From Salibaculum sp031581025 (GTDB lineage Bacteria > Pseudomonadota > Alphaproteobacteria > Rhodobacterales > Rhodobacteraceae): DNA of 58,373 bases. The position numbers and the translations under genes were made by a program. Below the pieces are notes generated by a model. That model searched no databases. It was given only the letters and a program-made list of their open reading frames with translations, and had not been told where the DNA came from. Each line of letters begins with the position of its first letter. Position 1 is the stretch's first letter. Below are positions 26,593-35,767 of the stretch, piece by piece. The DNA lies in assembly GCF_031581025.1 (NCBI RefSeq), contig NZ_JAVLCA010000014.1; one strand, 5' to 3'.

Positions 26593-27132
26593 TCAGCCCG
26601 TGCTGTCTGGATCGGTGGAACCGGCCAAGAGGATATCGCGTGTGAAGCCCACCCCCGTCTCGGCGCGGCCCCACTTACGGGCAAGCGCGATCAGGTGCAA
26701 GGCCGCCCCGGCGGCCCCGCCGCCCTTGTTCTGGTCATCGGGATCGGCGCGCACCGCAGCCTGGCCATGGTTTTCCACCGTCAGGATGCCGTTGCCGATG
26801 CACAGCCCCTGAAGCCCCAGCAATTGCAGGGCGCGCGAACTGTCGTTGCAGACGGTCTCATAATGCGTGGTCTCGCCGCGGATGACGCAACCCAGCGCGA
26901 CGTAGCCGTCGAAATCGCTCATCCGCTCGGCGATGCCGACGGCCGGCGCGATCTCGAGCGCACCGGGCACCTCGACGGTTTCATGGGTTCCGCCGACCTT
27001 CTCGATCTCGGTGCGGGCGCCGGCCAGAAGATCGTCGGCGATGTCCTTGTAATAGGGCGCGATGACGATCAGCAGCTTCGGCGCCTCGTCAAAGGTCGGA
27101 AGGTCGAGACCATGATGCGATGTGGCAGCCAT
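26593..27132 (-). CDS. ribH: 6,7-dimethyl-8-ribityllumazine synthase
   Basis: RibH condenses 5-amino-6-ribitylaminouracil with 3,4-dihydroxy-2-butanone 4-phosphate in riboflavin synthesis. The 179 residues include VEVPGALEIAPAV, the active-site block GCVIRGETTHYETVCNDSSR (general base His90), and GNGILTVEN. Its ATG overlaps the ribB stop by one base (TAATG). The C-terminal tail after FTRDILL is slightly long. Confidence 0.96.
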   Translation of the reverse strand: MAATSHHGLDLPTFDEAPKLLIVIAPYYKDIADDLLAGARTEIEKVGGTHETVEVPGALEIAPAVGIAERMSDFDGYVALGCVIRGETTHYETVCNDSSRALQLLGLQGLCIGNGILTVENHGQAAVRADPDDQNKGGGAAGAALHLIALARKWGRAETGVGFTRDILLAGSTDPDSTG

Positions 27133-28262
27133 TAGCCAAGCTCCGATATCTTGCGGGTTCCGACGATTTCCAGCCCGTAGGCCTCCAGCCCGACGACCTT
27201 GGGCTTGGGCGAATTGGTCAGCAGGACGATATCCGACAGCCCCAGCGAGGACAGGATCTGTGCGCCAAGCCCGTATTGGCGCAGCGTCCTGGGGCTGACC
27301 TCGTCGCCCGCATCCATCTTCATCGAGGTGTCGCGCAGCAAAACGACAACGCCGCGCCCTTCTTCGGCGACCGTGCGCATGGCATCGCCGAACTCATCCG
27401 CACGCCCCTTGGGGCCGGTGCCGACCACGTCGAGCATCGGGTCCATCGCGTGCATGCGCACCAGGACCGGGGCATCACCCGAGATATCGCCCTTGGTCAG
27501 CACGATATGTTCGTCACCATGGGTTTCGTCGGTGTAGACGCGCATCTGCCACTGACCCCCGAATTCGCTTTCGATCACCTCTTCCTTGCAGACCCGCACG
27601 AGATTGTCGTTGCGGCGGCGATAGGAGATCAGATCGGAGATGGTGCCGATCTTGAGACCGTGCCGCTGGGCGAAGGCCACAAGGTCGGGCAGCCGCGCCA
27701 TGGAGCCATCCTCGTTCATGATCTCGCAGATCACGCCGCTGGCGTTCAGCCCGGCCAGACGACTGATGTCCACCGCCGCCTCGGTATGGCCCGCCCGGAC
27801 AAGAACACCGCCCTCCTGGGCGCGCAGCGGAAAGACATGGCCCGGCGTGGCGATGTCCTGCGGCCCGTTCGACGGGTCGATGGCCACGGCCACGGTGCGC
27901 GCGCGGTCGGCGGCGGAAATGCCGGTGGTCACCCCCTCGCGCGCCTCGATGGAGATGGTGAAGGCGGTCTCGTGGCGGCTGCTGTTATTGGTCGACATCA
28001 GCTCAAGCCCAAGAGCGTCGATCCGTGTGCCCGGCAAGGACAGACAGATCAGCCCGCGCCCATGGGTCGCCATGAAGTTGATCGCGTCCGGGGTCGCCAT
28101 CTGGGCCGGGATCACCAGATCGCCCTCGTTCTCGCGGTCTTCGTGGTCGACGAGGATGAACATGCGCCCGTTGCGGGCGTCGTCGATGATCTCCTCGATC
28201 GGGGAAATGGCATCCCCCCAATCCTGTTCGACCGGTCCGGGGGCTTCGAAGCTTTGTGTCAT
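27132..28262 (-). CDS. ribB: 3,4-dihydroxy-2-butanone-4-phosphate synthase with degenerate GTP cyclohydrolase II domain
   Basis: The N-terminal half (about residues 20-220) is a complete DHBP synthase: DHEDRENEGDLV, ATHGRGLICL, and GHTEAAVDI, the usual acid and His residues. The C-terminal half is homologous to GTP cyclohydrolase II but lacks the zinc-binding cysteine cluster; at that position it reads VRMHAMDPMLDVVG with no cysteine. It should therefore make only the butanone phosphate. Such RibB-X fusions are typical of alphaproteobacteria. A separate RibA must be elsewhere. It heads the ribB-ribH-nusB operon. Confidence 0.93.
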   Translation of the reverse strand: MTQSFEAPGPVEQDWGDAISPIEEIIDDARNGRMFILVDHEDRENEGDLVIPAQMATPDAINFMATHGRGLICLSLPGTRIDALGLELMSTNNSSRHETAFTISIEAREGVTTGISAADRARTVAVAIDPSNGPQDIATPGHVFPLRAQEGGVLVRAGHTEAAVDISRLAGLNASGVICEIMNEDGSMARLPDLVAFAQRHGLKIGTISDLISYRRRNDNLVRVCKEEVIESEFGGQWQMRVYTDETHGDEHIVLTKGDISGDAPVLVRMHAMDPMLDVVGTGPKGRADEFGDAMRTVAEEGRGVVVLLRDTSMKMDAGDEVSPRTLRQYGLGAQILSSLGLSDIVLLTNSPKPKVVGLEAYGLEIVGTRKISELG

Positions 28263-28376
28263 GGCTGTGGTCCTTTCGGGCGTCAGGGGGCCAGATAGAC
28301 AGTCCGGGCCGGTTTGGAAAGGCCAGATAGGACCTCACGGCGCTGCGACAAAAGTCGCGCGCCGGCATGGGAAACG

Positions 28377-28406
28377 AAAACGGGCGCGGCCAGCTGACCG
28401 CGCCCG
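28377..28406 (-). terminator. Rho-independent terminator of ccr
   Basis: A perfect 9-base stem (CGGGCGCGG and its complement) with an 8-base loop lies 20 bases after the ccr stop. It is followed on the minus strand by TTTTCGTTT, a good intrinsic terminator. Confidence 0.8.
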
Positions 28407-28426
28407 CTCGTCATGCCCCGGCCGGA

Positions 28427-29704
28427 TCAGCCCTCCAGCACGTCCTCGAAGGTGCGCAGGCCGGTGCGCGGGGCCTGGACCAGCACGGCCATGTTGCCCG
28501 GCTTGTGTGCGTTGCGCAGCATCTTGGTATGGGCCTGCGGGATCTCGGCCCAGGGAAAGACCTCGGACATGCAAGGATCGAGGCGGCGCTCGCACATCAG
28601 GCGGTTGGCCCCCGCGGCCTGCTTGAGATTGGCAAAATGGCTGCCCTGCAGGCGCTTCTGGTGCATCCACATGTAGCGCACGTCGAAGGTGCAGTTGAAC
28701 CCGGTCGTGCCCGCGCAGATCACCACCATGCCGCCCTTCTTGACCACCAGGGTCGAGACCGGAAAGGTCGACTCGCCCGGGTGTTCGAAAACCATGTCGA
28801 CGTTCACGCCCTTGCCGGTGATGTCCCAGATGGCCTTGCCAAACTTGCGCGCTTCTTTCAGCCACGCATTGTATTCCGGCGTGTTGACCGTGGGCATCTG
28901 GCCCCAGCAATCGAACTCCTTTCGGTTGACGACGCCCTTGGCACCCTGGTCCATGACGAACTGGCGCTTGTTTTCGTCTGATATCACGCCGATGGCATTG
29001 GCACCGGCGGTATTGGCCAGCTGGATCGCGTAAGACCCCAGCCCGCCCGAGGCGCCCCAGACCAGCACGTTCTGCCCGGGCTTCAATTCATGTGGGTGAT
29101 GGCCGAAAAGCATTCGATAGGCCGTTGCCAGCGTCAGCGTATAGCAGGCGCTTTCCTCCCAGGTCAGGTGCCGGGGGCGCGGCATCAGCTGCTGGGCCTG
29201 CACGCGCGTGAACTGCGAAAAGGACCCGTCTGGGGTTTCATAGCCCCAGATGCGCTGCGTGGGCGAGAACATCGGGTCGCCGCCGTTGCATTCCTCGTCG
29301 TCGCCATCGTCCTGGTTGCAGTGAACCACGACCTCGTCGCCGACCTTCCAGGTTTTCACCTTGTCACCCACGGCCCAGACGATGCCTGCTGCGTCGGAAC
29401 CGGCGACATGGTAGTCGGCCCCATGTCCGTCGAAGGGGCTGATGGGCTGGCCCAGACCCGCCCAGACACCGTTGTAGTTCACGCCCGCCGCCATCACCAG
29501 CACCAGCACCTCGTGGCTGTCGATCTGCCAGGTGTCGACCACTTCTTGCTGGAAGGAGTGTTCGGGCTCGCCGTGCCGGTCGCGGCGAATGGCCCAAGCG
29601 TACATCTTCTTGGGCACGTAGCCCATGGGCGGGATCTGACCGATTTCGTAAAGGTCCTTTTCCGGGGCATCATAGTTGACCGGGGGCGTCTGATCGAGGG
29701 CCAT
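28427..29704 (-). CDS. ccrA: Crotonyl-CoA carboxylase/reductase
   Basis: Ccr carries out NADPH-dependent reductive carboxylation of crotonyl-CoA to ethylmalonyl-CoA, the committing step of the ethylmalonyl-CoA pathway for acetate/C2 assimilation. The 425-residue MDR-superfamily protein matches the usual length. Visible are PPVNYDAPEKDLYEIG at the N-terminus, VMAAGVNYNGVWAGLG, the nucleotide-binding GASGGLGSYAIQLA and FEHPGESTFPVSTLVVKKGG. It is a single-gene transcript: a palindrome sits upstream and a strong terminator downstream. Ethylmalonyl-CoA mutase is encoded nearby (31.4 kb). Confidence 0.95.
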   Translation of the reverse strand: MALDQTPPVNYDAPEKDLYEIGQIPPMGYVPKKMYAWAIRRDRHGEPEHSFQQEVVDTWQIDSHEVLVLVMAAGVNYNGVWAGLGQPISPFDGHGADYHVAGSDAAGIVWAVGDKVKTWKVGDEVVVHCNQDDGDDEECNGGDPMFSPTQRIWGYETPDGSFSQFTRVQAQQLMPRPRHLTWEESACYTLTLATAYRMLFGHHPHELKPGQNVLVWGASGGLGSYAIQLANTAGANAIGVISDENKRQFVMDQGAKGVVNRKEFDCWGQMPTVNTPEYNAWLKEARKFGKAIWDITGKGVNVDMVFEHPGESTFPVSTLVVKKGGMVVICAGTTGFNCTFDVRYMWMHQKRLQGSHFANLKQAAGANRLMCERRLDPCMSEVFPWAEIPQAHTKMLRNAHKPGNMAVLVQAPRTGLRTFEDVLEG

Positions 29705-29754
29705 GGGTGTCTCCGTCGGCTGTCATCACGGTTCGCCGCGCCGCAGAATCGGCG

Positions 29755-29773
29755 CGTTATCGGAGGGATAACG
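29755..29773. promoter_or_regulatory. Palindrome upstream of ccr, possible operator
   Basis: Perfect 7-base arms CGTTATC and GATAACG are separated by five bases, 50 bases upstream of the ccr ATG. Size and position suit a TetR-type operator. In Methylobacterium the TetR-family regulator CcrR controls ccr by binding a palindrome upstream. No such regulator gene is in the window, so the link is an inference. It could instead form a hairpin in the 5' leader. Confidence 0.4.
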
Positions 29774-29818
29774 GCGTGCGCGAAACATTGCAACCAAAGC
29801 AGAACATTTTTTGAAACT

Positions 29819-31219
29819 TTATGTCTTTTCTGTTTCCGCGATTTTGGGCGCGGCGCGGCCGCGGTCCGGGTCGTCGGGGAAATGATGCGCGATCGAACGG
29901 GCGTAGAACCCCAGGATATCGGTGCGGCCTTCGTCCATGGTCAGCGCGCCCTCCGCACCCGCGGAAACCAGCCCGCGACAGGCCAGAATTTCGATCCCGT
30001 CCGCGACAACCTCGTCCACCGGCCGGCGCGGCATAACCGCGCCGGCGTTTTCCAGACCGCCGACCAGCCGGTCGAGATGCGCATGCACCTCGGCCCGCGA
30101 TGCAGCCCCGTCCAGCAGTGCATGGGCCACAAGGGGCACGGGCAGAAGCGGCACGACCTCGGCGATGCGGTCCATCAGGGTCCGGGCCAGGGCCTGCACA
30201 TCCGAAGGATCGGCCATCTCGCGCAGCGACAGGGGCGCGCCGAAACTGACCGTGGCCGTACCGAAGCGGCGGAAGCGGCGCGTGATCCGCAGGCCCAGGT
30301 GGCGCAGAAGCCGCGACGCGGCGGGCAGCAGCGGCGGACGGAACCGCCGCTTGCCGGTCTTTCCGGCGTCCAGAAGGATCTGATCCTCCAGAACCCGATC
30401 ATAATTCAGGCCGACCGGGACAAAGACAATATCGCGCCCCTGGGGCTCGTAGGTCGAGGTGATATAGGACAGGATACCAAGACGCGCCGGGCCCAAGCCC
30501 CCGGTCAGGCTCAGCCCGCCTTCGGGGAACACGGCCTGTGTCACGCCGCCTTTGGTCGCCAGTTGCACATAACGCGCCAGTACGCGCCGATAGAGATCAC
30601 CGCGGGACCTGCGCCGGATGAAATAGGCCCCCATCATCCGGATCAGCGACGAAAGCGGCCAGACCCGCGCCCATTCCCCGACGGCATAGGACAGGGCCGA
30701 GGTCTGGCTGACCAGATGGGTGACCAGGACATAATCCATGTTCGAGCGGTGGTTCATGACGAAGATCACCGTCGCCTCTGGGTCGATGCCGTCATAGAGC
30801 TCACGCTCGAACCGGCCGACCCGCACATGATACATTGACTGCGACAACCATTTCGCCAGCCGCGCTCCGAACGTGAAATAAAGCGTTGCCGAGAAAGAGG
30901 GCACAATCTCGCGGGCATAGCGGCGGGCGCGTTCGAAAGCGACGTTTTCCGGCACGCCGTTGCGGCGCGCGTGATCGTTGATCGCCTCGGCCACCTGCGG
31001 ATCATAGACCAGCCGCTGGATCATGTCATAGCGCCGGGCCAGCTTGAATGGCTCGATCGGCTTCTGCAGGCGTTCGTTCAACTGCGCGACGACCTTTTCC
31101 GCGCGCCGGCGAAAGAACCAGCGCACCGAGGGAAACAGGAAATGCGACGCGAAGGTCACCGCCGCGAACAGCAGGATCAGCAGGAAAAGCCAGAGCGGCA
31201 GGGTGACCATTTGGAACAT
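29819..31219 (-). CDS. Glycerol-3-phosphate/1-acylglycerol-3-phosphate acyltransferase (PlsB/PlsC superfamily)
   Basis: The 466-residue protein begins with a membrane anchor (LPLWLFLLILLFAAVTFAS). It has the HX4D acyltransferase motif in FVMNHRSNMDYVLV, the acyl-acceptor motif FPEGGLSLTGG, and a long C-terminal region unlike PlsC. It resembles the large PlsB-like acyltransferases regularly found beside ccr and ecm in Rhodobacteraceae. The start at 31219 (MFQM) is chosen; an in-frame ATG three codons later (31210) is equally plausible. It is divergent from ecm. Its acceptor substrate is not decided by the sequence. Confidence 0.82.
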   Translation of the reverse strand: MFQMVTLPLWLFLLILLFAAVTFASHFLFPSVRWFFRRRAEKVVAQLNERLQKPIEPFKLARRYDMIQRLVYDPQVAEAINDHARRNGVPENVAFERARRYAREIVPSFSATLYFTFGARLAKWLSQSMYHVRVGRFERELYDGIDPEATVIFVMNHRSNMDYVLVTHLVSQTSALSYAVGEWARVWPLSSLIRMMGAYFIRRRSRGDLYRRVLARYVQLATKGGVTQAVFPEGGLSLTGGLGPARLGILSYITSTYEPQGRDIVFVPVGLNYDRVLEDQILLDAGKTGKRRFRPPLLPAASRLLRHLGLRITRRFRRFGTATVSFGAPLSLREMADPSDVQALARTLMDRIAEVVPLLPVPLVAHALLDGAASRAEVHAHLDRLVGGLENAGAVMPRRPVDEVVADGIEILACRGLVSAGAEGALTMDEGRTDILGFYARSIAHHFPDDPDRGRAAPKIAETEKT

Positions 31220-31280
31220 GTTCGCCACGGTGGCAGGAAACCGGCGAGGGGTAAATGCGCACATGCCGCGATGCAGCGAA

Positions 31281-31310
31281 TTGACAGCGCCATAAAATGT
31301 CCGGTAAACC
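31281..31310 (+). promoter_or_regulatory. Candidate sigma-70 promoter of ecm, with an inverted repeat
   Basis: TTGACA at 31281-31286 is followed 18 bases later by TAAACC, a weak -10 candidate. The -10 side overlaps the inverted repeat CCGGTAAACCGG (31301-31312), which could be an operator. The position, about 75-105 bases upstream of the ecm ATG, is reasonable. Weak evidence only. Confidence 0.3.
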
Positions 31311-31384
31311 GGCTTTCGACGTAAGAAAATTACCCGGATTGATTCACACCCCTGTGTCACCGGACCGAAATCGCGAGGACCAAC

Positions 31385-33364
31385 ATGTCGCAAACGCCGC
31401 AAGATGCCCCCAAGGATCGCCCCTGGCTGTTCCGCACCTATGCCGGCCACTCCACGGCGACGGCGTCGAATGCGCTCTATCGGTCGAACCTGGCCAAGGG
31501 GCAGACCGGGCTGTCAGTGGCCTTCGATCTGCCCACCCAGACGGGCTATGACAGCGATCACGAACTGGCCCGCGGCGAGGTTGGCAAGGTCGGCGTGCCG
31601 ATCTGCCATCTGGGTGATATGGCGACGCTCTTCGACAAAATTCCGCTGGACCAGATGAACACCTCGATGACGATTAACGCCACGGCCCCCTGGCTGCTGG
31701 CGCTCTATATCGCCGTGGCCGAGCAGCAGGGCGCGGATGTGTCGAAACTGCAAGGCACGGTGCAGAACGACCTGATCAAGGAATACCTCAGCCGGGGCAC
31801 CTACATCTGCCCGCCCGAGCCCTCCCTGCGGATGATCACGGATGTCGCGGCCTACACCCGCGAACACCTGCCCAAATGGAACCCGATGAACGTCTGTTCC
31901 TACCACCTGCAAGAGGCCGGGGCGACGCCGGAACAGGAATTGTCCTTCGCGCTGGCCACGGCCACCGCCGTGCTGGACGACCTCAAGACCAAGGTCAGCG
32001 AAGAGGATTTCCCGGCCATGGTCGGGCGCATCAGCTTCTTCGTGAACGCGGGCATCCGCTTTGTCACCGAGATGTGCAAGATGCGCGCCTTCGTGGACCT
32101 GTGGGACGAAATCTGTCGCGAGCGTTACGGCGTCGAGGATCCGAAATTCCGCCGTTTCCGCTATGGCGTGCAGGTCAATTCCCTGGGTCTGACCGAGCAG
32201 CAGCCCGAAAACAACGTCTACCGCATCCTGATCGAGATGCTGGCCGTGACCCTGTCGAAAAAGGCCCGCGCGCGGGCGGTGCAATTGCCGGCCTGGAACG
32301 AGGCATTGGGTCTGCCGCGCCCCTGGGATCAACAATGGTCCCTGCGGATGCAGCAGATCCTCGCCTTTGAAACCGACCTTCTGGAATACGACGATCTGTT
32401 CGAGGGCAATCCGGCGGTCGAGGCCAAGGTCGCCGCGCTCAAGGACGGCGCACGCGCCGAACTGGCCCAGATCGACAGCATGGGCGGGGCCGTCGGCGCC
32501 ATCGACTACATGAAATCGCGTCTGGTCGAATCCAACGGCGCACGCATCTCGGGCATCGAGGGCGGCGAGACCGTCGTGGTCGGCGTCAACCGATACGAGA
32601 GCGGCGAGCCGTCTCCGCTGACCAGCGGCGAAGGCTCGATCATGACGGTCGATCCGCAGGTCGAGGCCGACCAGATCGACCGGCTGAACGCCTGGCGCGC
32701 CAGCCGTGACAGCGCCGCCGTCAATGGGGCGCTGGCAGACCTGCGCGCAGCCGCGACATCGGGCAGCAATATCATGCCCGCCTCCATCGCCTGCGCGAGG
32801 GCCGGTGTCACCACCGGCGAATGGGCCAACGTGGTGCGCGATGCTTTCGGACAGTACCGGGGGCCCACCGGCGTCTCGTCCAACCCCTCGAACCGGACCG
32901 AGGGGCTCGAGGATCTGCGCGACATGGTCGATGCGGTCTCGGACAAGCTTGGCCGCCGACTCAAGTTCATCATGGGCAAACCGGGGCTGGACGGCCATTC
33001 GAACGGTGCCGAGCAGATCGCCGCCCGCGCCCGCGATTGCGGCATGGACATCACCTACGACGGCATCCGCCTGACCCCGGACGAGATCATCGCGGCGGTG
33101 CAACGCAACGATGCCCATGTCGTGGGACTGTCCATTCTCAGCGGCTCGCATGTGCCATTGGTGGCGGATTTCATGGAAAAAATGCGCGCGAATGGCCTCG
33201 GCCATGTACCGGTTGTTGCGGGCGGAATCATTCCCGACGAAGACGCCGAGCGGTTGCGCACCATGGGCGTTTCCCGCGTCTATACGCCCAAGGATTTCGA
33301 GCTCAATACCATCATGCGCGACATCATCGAATTGGCGGACCCGGGACCGATCGCCGCGGAATAA
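31385..33364 (+). CDS. ecm: Ethylmalonyl-CoA mutase, coenzyme B12-dependent
   Basis: The enzyme converts ethylmalonyl-CoA to methylsuccinyl-CoA. The 659-residue single-chain protein has the methylmalonyl-CoA-mutase-type catalytic barrel (GQTGLSVAFDLPTQTGYDSD, FFVNAGIRFVTEMCKMRAF). Its C-terminal B12-binding domain carries the cobalt-ligand motif GLDGHSNG followed by GLSILSGSHVPL. Length and the N-terminal RPWLFRTYAGHSTATASN block match Ecm rather than two-subunit methylmalonyl-CoA mutase. It is divergent from the acyltransferase gene and in the same neighbourhood as ccr. Confidence 0.93.
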   Translation: MSQTPQDAPKDRPWLFRTYAGHSTATASNALYRSNLAKGQTGLSVAFDLPTQTGYDSDHELARGEVGKVGVPICHLGDMATLFDKIPLDQMNTSMTINATAPWLLALYIAVAEQQGADVSKLQGTVQNDLIKEYLSRGTYICPPEPSLRMITDVAAYTREHLPKWNPMNVCSYHLQEAGATPEQELSFALATATAVLDDLKTKVSEEDFPAMVGRISFFVNAGIRFVTEMCKMRAFVDLWDEICRERYGVEDPKFRRFRYGVQVNSLGLTEQQPENNVYRILIEMLAVTLSKKARARAVQLPAWNEALGLPRPWDQQWSLRMQQILAFETDLLEYDDLFEGNPAVEAKVAALKDGARAELAQIDSMGGAVGAIDYMKSRLVESNGARISGIEGGETVVVGVNRYESGEPSPLTSGEGSIMTVDPQVEADQIDRLNAWRASRDSAAVNGALADLRAAATSGSNIMPASIACARAGVTTGEWANVVRDAFGQYRGPTGVSSNPSNRTEGLEDLRDMVDAVSDKLGRRLKFIMGKPGLDGHSNGAEQIAARARDCGMDITYDGIRLTPDEIIAAVQRNDAHVVGLSILSGSHVPLVADFMEKMRANGLGHVPVVAGGIIPDEDAERLRTMGVSRVYTPKDFELNTIMRDIIELADPGPIAAE

Positions 33365-33455
33365 CGCCTAATTCCACCCTTGAGCAAAAATTGTAGCCTT
33401 TTGTTCAGGCTTGCTATAAAACTGCTTCACATTTCAGGCTGTGGTGCCTAATTGG

Positions 33456-33461
33456 TATAAT
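33456..33461 (+). promoter_or_regulatory. Extended -10 promoter element before the H-NS-like gene
   Basis: TGGTATAAT forms a perfect extended -10 about 28 bases upstream of the ATG at 33489, inside a distinctly AT-rich stretch (33360-33490). A second candidate, TTGTAG with an 18-base spacer and TATAAA, lies some 40 bases upstream. Either would give a short leader. Confidence 0.45.
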
Positions 33462-33488
33462 GAAAACTGGCAAATCTGGGATAAGCAA

Positions 33489-33827
33489 ATGTCACTCGAC
33501 TTGAAAAGCATGACCCGCAAGGAGCTTGAAAAACTCCGCGGCGAAATCGACAAACAGATCGAACAGCTCACGCAGCAGGACCTCAAGAAGGCGCGCGAAG
33601 CTGCTGAAAAGGCCGTCGCCTCGATGGGGTTTTCGCTCGACGACGTCGTCGGCCCCTCGGGCAAAAGGAAGACGCGCGGGTCCGGGACGAGCCGGAAATC
33701 GGCCGGAACGCCGAAATACGTCAATCCGGACAACCCGTCGCAGACCTGGACGGGCAAGGGCCGCCAGCCGAAATGGTTCAAGGACGCCATCGAAGCCGGC
33801 AAGTCGCCCGAAAGCATGGAAATCTGA
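33489..33827 (+). CDS. H-NS family nucleoid-associated protein (HvrA/Spb-like)
   Basis: The 112-residue protein starts MSLDLKSMTRKELEKLRGEI, an N-terminal coiled coil for oligomerisation. It has a basic linker (GKRKTRGSGTSRKSAG) and the C-terminal H-NS DNA-binding motif YVNPDNPSQTWTGKGRQPKW. In Rhodobacter, related HvrA/Spb proteins regulate photosynthesis and nitrogen genes; here no such genes are adjacent. A single gene with its own AT-rich promoter. The frame's upstream extension to 33441 is not needed. Confidence 0.88.
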   Translation: MSLDLKSMTRKELEKLRGEIDKQIEQLTQQDLKKAREAAEKAVASMGFSLDDVVGPSGKRKTRGSGTSRKSAGTPKYVNPDNPSQTWTGKGRQPKWFKDAIEAGKSPESMEI

Positions 33828-34031
33828 AAAACCGCGGTGCCTGGGCCCCGTTTTTCGGGTCGCGGATCACCGTTTTCGCTGGCAGCCCCGACCGGGTATA
33901 ACGATCCGGCCAAGGCTGTCCTGAGCCTTTTCGCCAGCCCGATGGTCATTCCGTTCGAGAAAGACTTGTTGGCAAACGGCCACCGGCCGCCAAACTTTGC
34001 AGCCTGACGCAGAAGACCAAGGGGGCACAGG

Positions 34032-34736
34032 ATGACCATTCATATTGGCGCCGACAAGGACCAGGTCGCGGAAACGGTTCTCATGCCCGGCGACCCGTAT
34101 CGCGCGAAATGGGCGGCCGAGACGTTTCTGTCGGATGTGGCCTGCATCAACGAAACCCGAGGAATGCTGGGATTTACCGGCACATGGCAAGACAACCGCG
34201 TGACGATCCAGGGTTCGGGCATGGGCATGCCCTCGATGTCGATCTATGCCAACGAGTTGATCCGCGACTTCGACGTGCAGACCCTGATCCGGGTCGGCTC
34301 CTGCGGGGGCATGCAACCGCATGTCAGGCTGCGCGACGTGATCCTGGCAATGACCGCCTCCTCGGTTGCCACCCCTTCCTCTACCATCTTTCGCGAATTC
34401 AGCTTCGCCCCCTGCGCCGACTACGGGCTTCTCGCGGCGGCCGAGCGGGCGGCGCGCGCCCGGTCCATCGACACCCATGTCGGCGGCATCTATTCCTCGG
34501 ACACCTTCTATGACGAACGCCCCGATCTGGATGAACAGATGCGCCGGCACGGCATCCTGGGCGTCGAGATGGAGGCGGCCGAACTCTACACCCTGGCCGC
34601 GCGTCATGACCGGCGCGCGCTGGCCGTGCTGACCGTCAGCGACCACCTCGACACCGGCGCGGCACTGCCCGCCGAGGACCGCGAGCGCAGCTTTTCCGAT
34701 ATGATCGAGATTGCCTTGCAGGCGGCCTTTGCCTAA
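34032..34736 (+). CDS. deoD: Purine-nucleoside phosphorylase (hexameric DeoD type)
   Basis: The 234-residue protein begins TIHIGADKDQVAETVLMPGD, the DeoD N-terminus, with GSGMGMPSMSIYANEL, the CGGMQPHVRLRDVILA block and the ribose-binding GVEMEAAELY. It phosphorolyses purine nucleosides and deoxynucleosides. GGGGCA-type sequence lies 5 to 10 bases before the ATG. It appears to be a single gene. It is functionally redundant with, but unrelated in fold class to, the trimeric phosphorylase of the nucleoside-uptake operon at 16.5 kb. Confidence 0.95.
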   Translation: MTIHIGADKDQVAETVLMPGDPYRAKWAAETFLSDVACINETRGMLGFTGTWQDNRVTIQGSGMGMPSMSIYANELIRDFDVQTLIRVGSCGGMQPHVRLRDVILAMTASSVATPSSTIFREFSFAPCADYGLLAAAERAARARSIDTHVGGIYSSDTFYDERPDLDEQMRRHGILGVEMEAAELYTLAARHDRRALAVLTVSDHLDTGAALPAEDRERSFSDMIEIALQAAFA

Positions 34737-34840
34737 AGCACGTCGCAGAAAAGGGGGCACCGATTTTTCACGACCCGGACAGAGGTCCAGTGTCATAAAG
34801 CTAGAGTGGGTCGCCTGAATACGAACGGGCGCGACAGGCG

Positions 34841-35680
34841 CTAGGCCCCGTGACTGCCATCATAGCCGTTGACAGGCGGCGACGCCCAGCCCCGAAGCGC
34901 CCCGGCTGCCGGCTGGCGGCGCTCCATGCGCAGGGGATAGCAGGCCGCGGCGTCGCTGGAATGCTCGGCGCCGCAGTCGCCGCCCGGGCAGGCGCTCAGC
35001 ACCGCCAGTAAATCCACCTCGGCCAGCAATTCGATGTGGTCGCCCGGCCGAACCGGGCTGGCCTTCATGAAATACTGGCCCGTGTCGCGGGTGAAACCGG
35101 TGCACATGAAGACGTTGAGCACGTCATGGACATGGCGTTCGGCCTCCTGCAGCGTCAGCCCGCGCGCTTCGGCCAGAGCGCGTGTCAAATTGGAATGGCA
35201 ACAGTGGTGATATTGGCTGCCCGAAAGCAAATTGCCAGTGTATGGATCACAGCGCGTCCCGATCACGTCATGCACGGCACCGCCATGCTGGTCGATCCCG
35301 TACCAGGCCAATGTATCCCAAACCACCGTCGCCATGGGCCGCAGCGTCGGAAACGACGACCACAGCCGATCGCCCGTCGTCACATGGGTGCCATGCAGAG
35401 CGCGCGTCTTGCCGGAATAGAAGCGCTCGGCAAGGTCATGCGCGTTGAACAGGTTCAAATCGCCGACCTGCGGCCCCTCCACCGACATGATCCGCAACAG
35501 GGACCCGGCCGGCACCTCGATCGCCGCCGCCGCACGCGGGGCGACCGTGGCGACCTCCACGACCTCCGCCAAGCTACTGGCCGCCTGATAGAGCGCCAGG
35601 TCGGGGTGCGGCAGACCCGCTGTCGGATAGCAGATCACCGGGGCCACGGCCCGGCGCGCATCGGCATCATCAGGTTCCAT
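34841..35680 (-). CDS. DUF1989 (urea carboxylase-associated family) protein
   Basis: The start at 35680 gives MEPDDADARRAVAPVICYP and 279 residues. The DUF1989 core is visible: VPAGSLLRIMSVEGPQVGDL, NLFNAHDLAERF, HGTHVTTGDRLWSSFP, and the cysteine/histidine-rich YHHCCHSNLTRALAE. The C-terminal CPGGDCGAEHSSDAAAC may bind metal. Relatives accompany urea carboxylase or guanidine-degradation genes, but none are adjacent, so the function is unassigned. It lies downstream of sdhB on the same strand, across a hairpin. Confidence 0.85.
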   Translation of the reverse strand: MEPDDADARRAVAPVICYPTAGLPHPDLALYQAASSLAEVVEVATVAPRAAAAIEVPAGSLLRIMSVEGPQVGDLNLFNAHDLAERFYSGKTRALHGTHVTTGDRLWSSFPTLRPMATVVWDTLAWYGIDQHGGAVHDVIGTRCDPYTGNLLSGSQYHHCCHSNLTRALAEARGLTLQEAERHVHDVLNVFMCTGFTRDTGQYFMKASPVRPGDHIELLAEVDLLAVLSACPGGDCGAEHSSDAAACYPLRMERRQPAAGALRGWASPPVNGYDGSHGA

Positions 35681-35767
35681 GGGCGAAGCAAACACCAACG
35701 CTCGAGATTTGGCAATCGGGCTTCTTTGGGTCAAAAATACCGCCGCCGGAGGCCCCCGCCAAAGACG

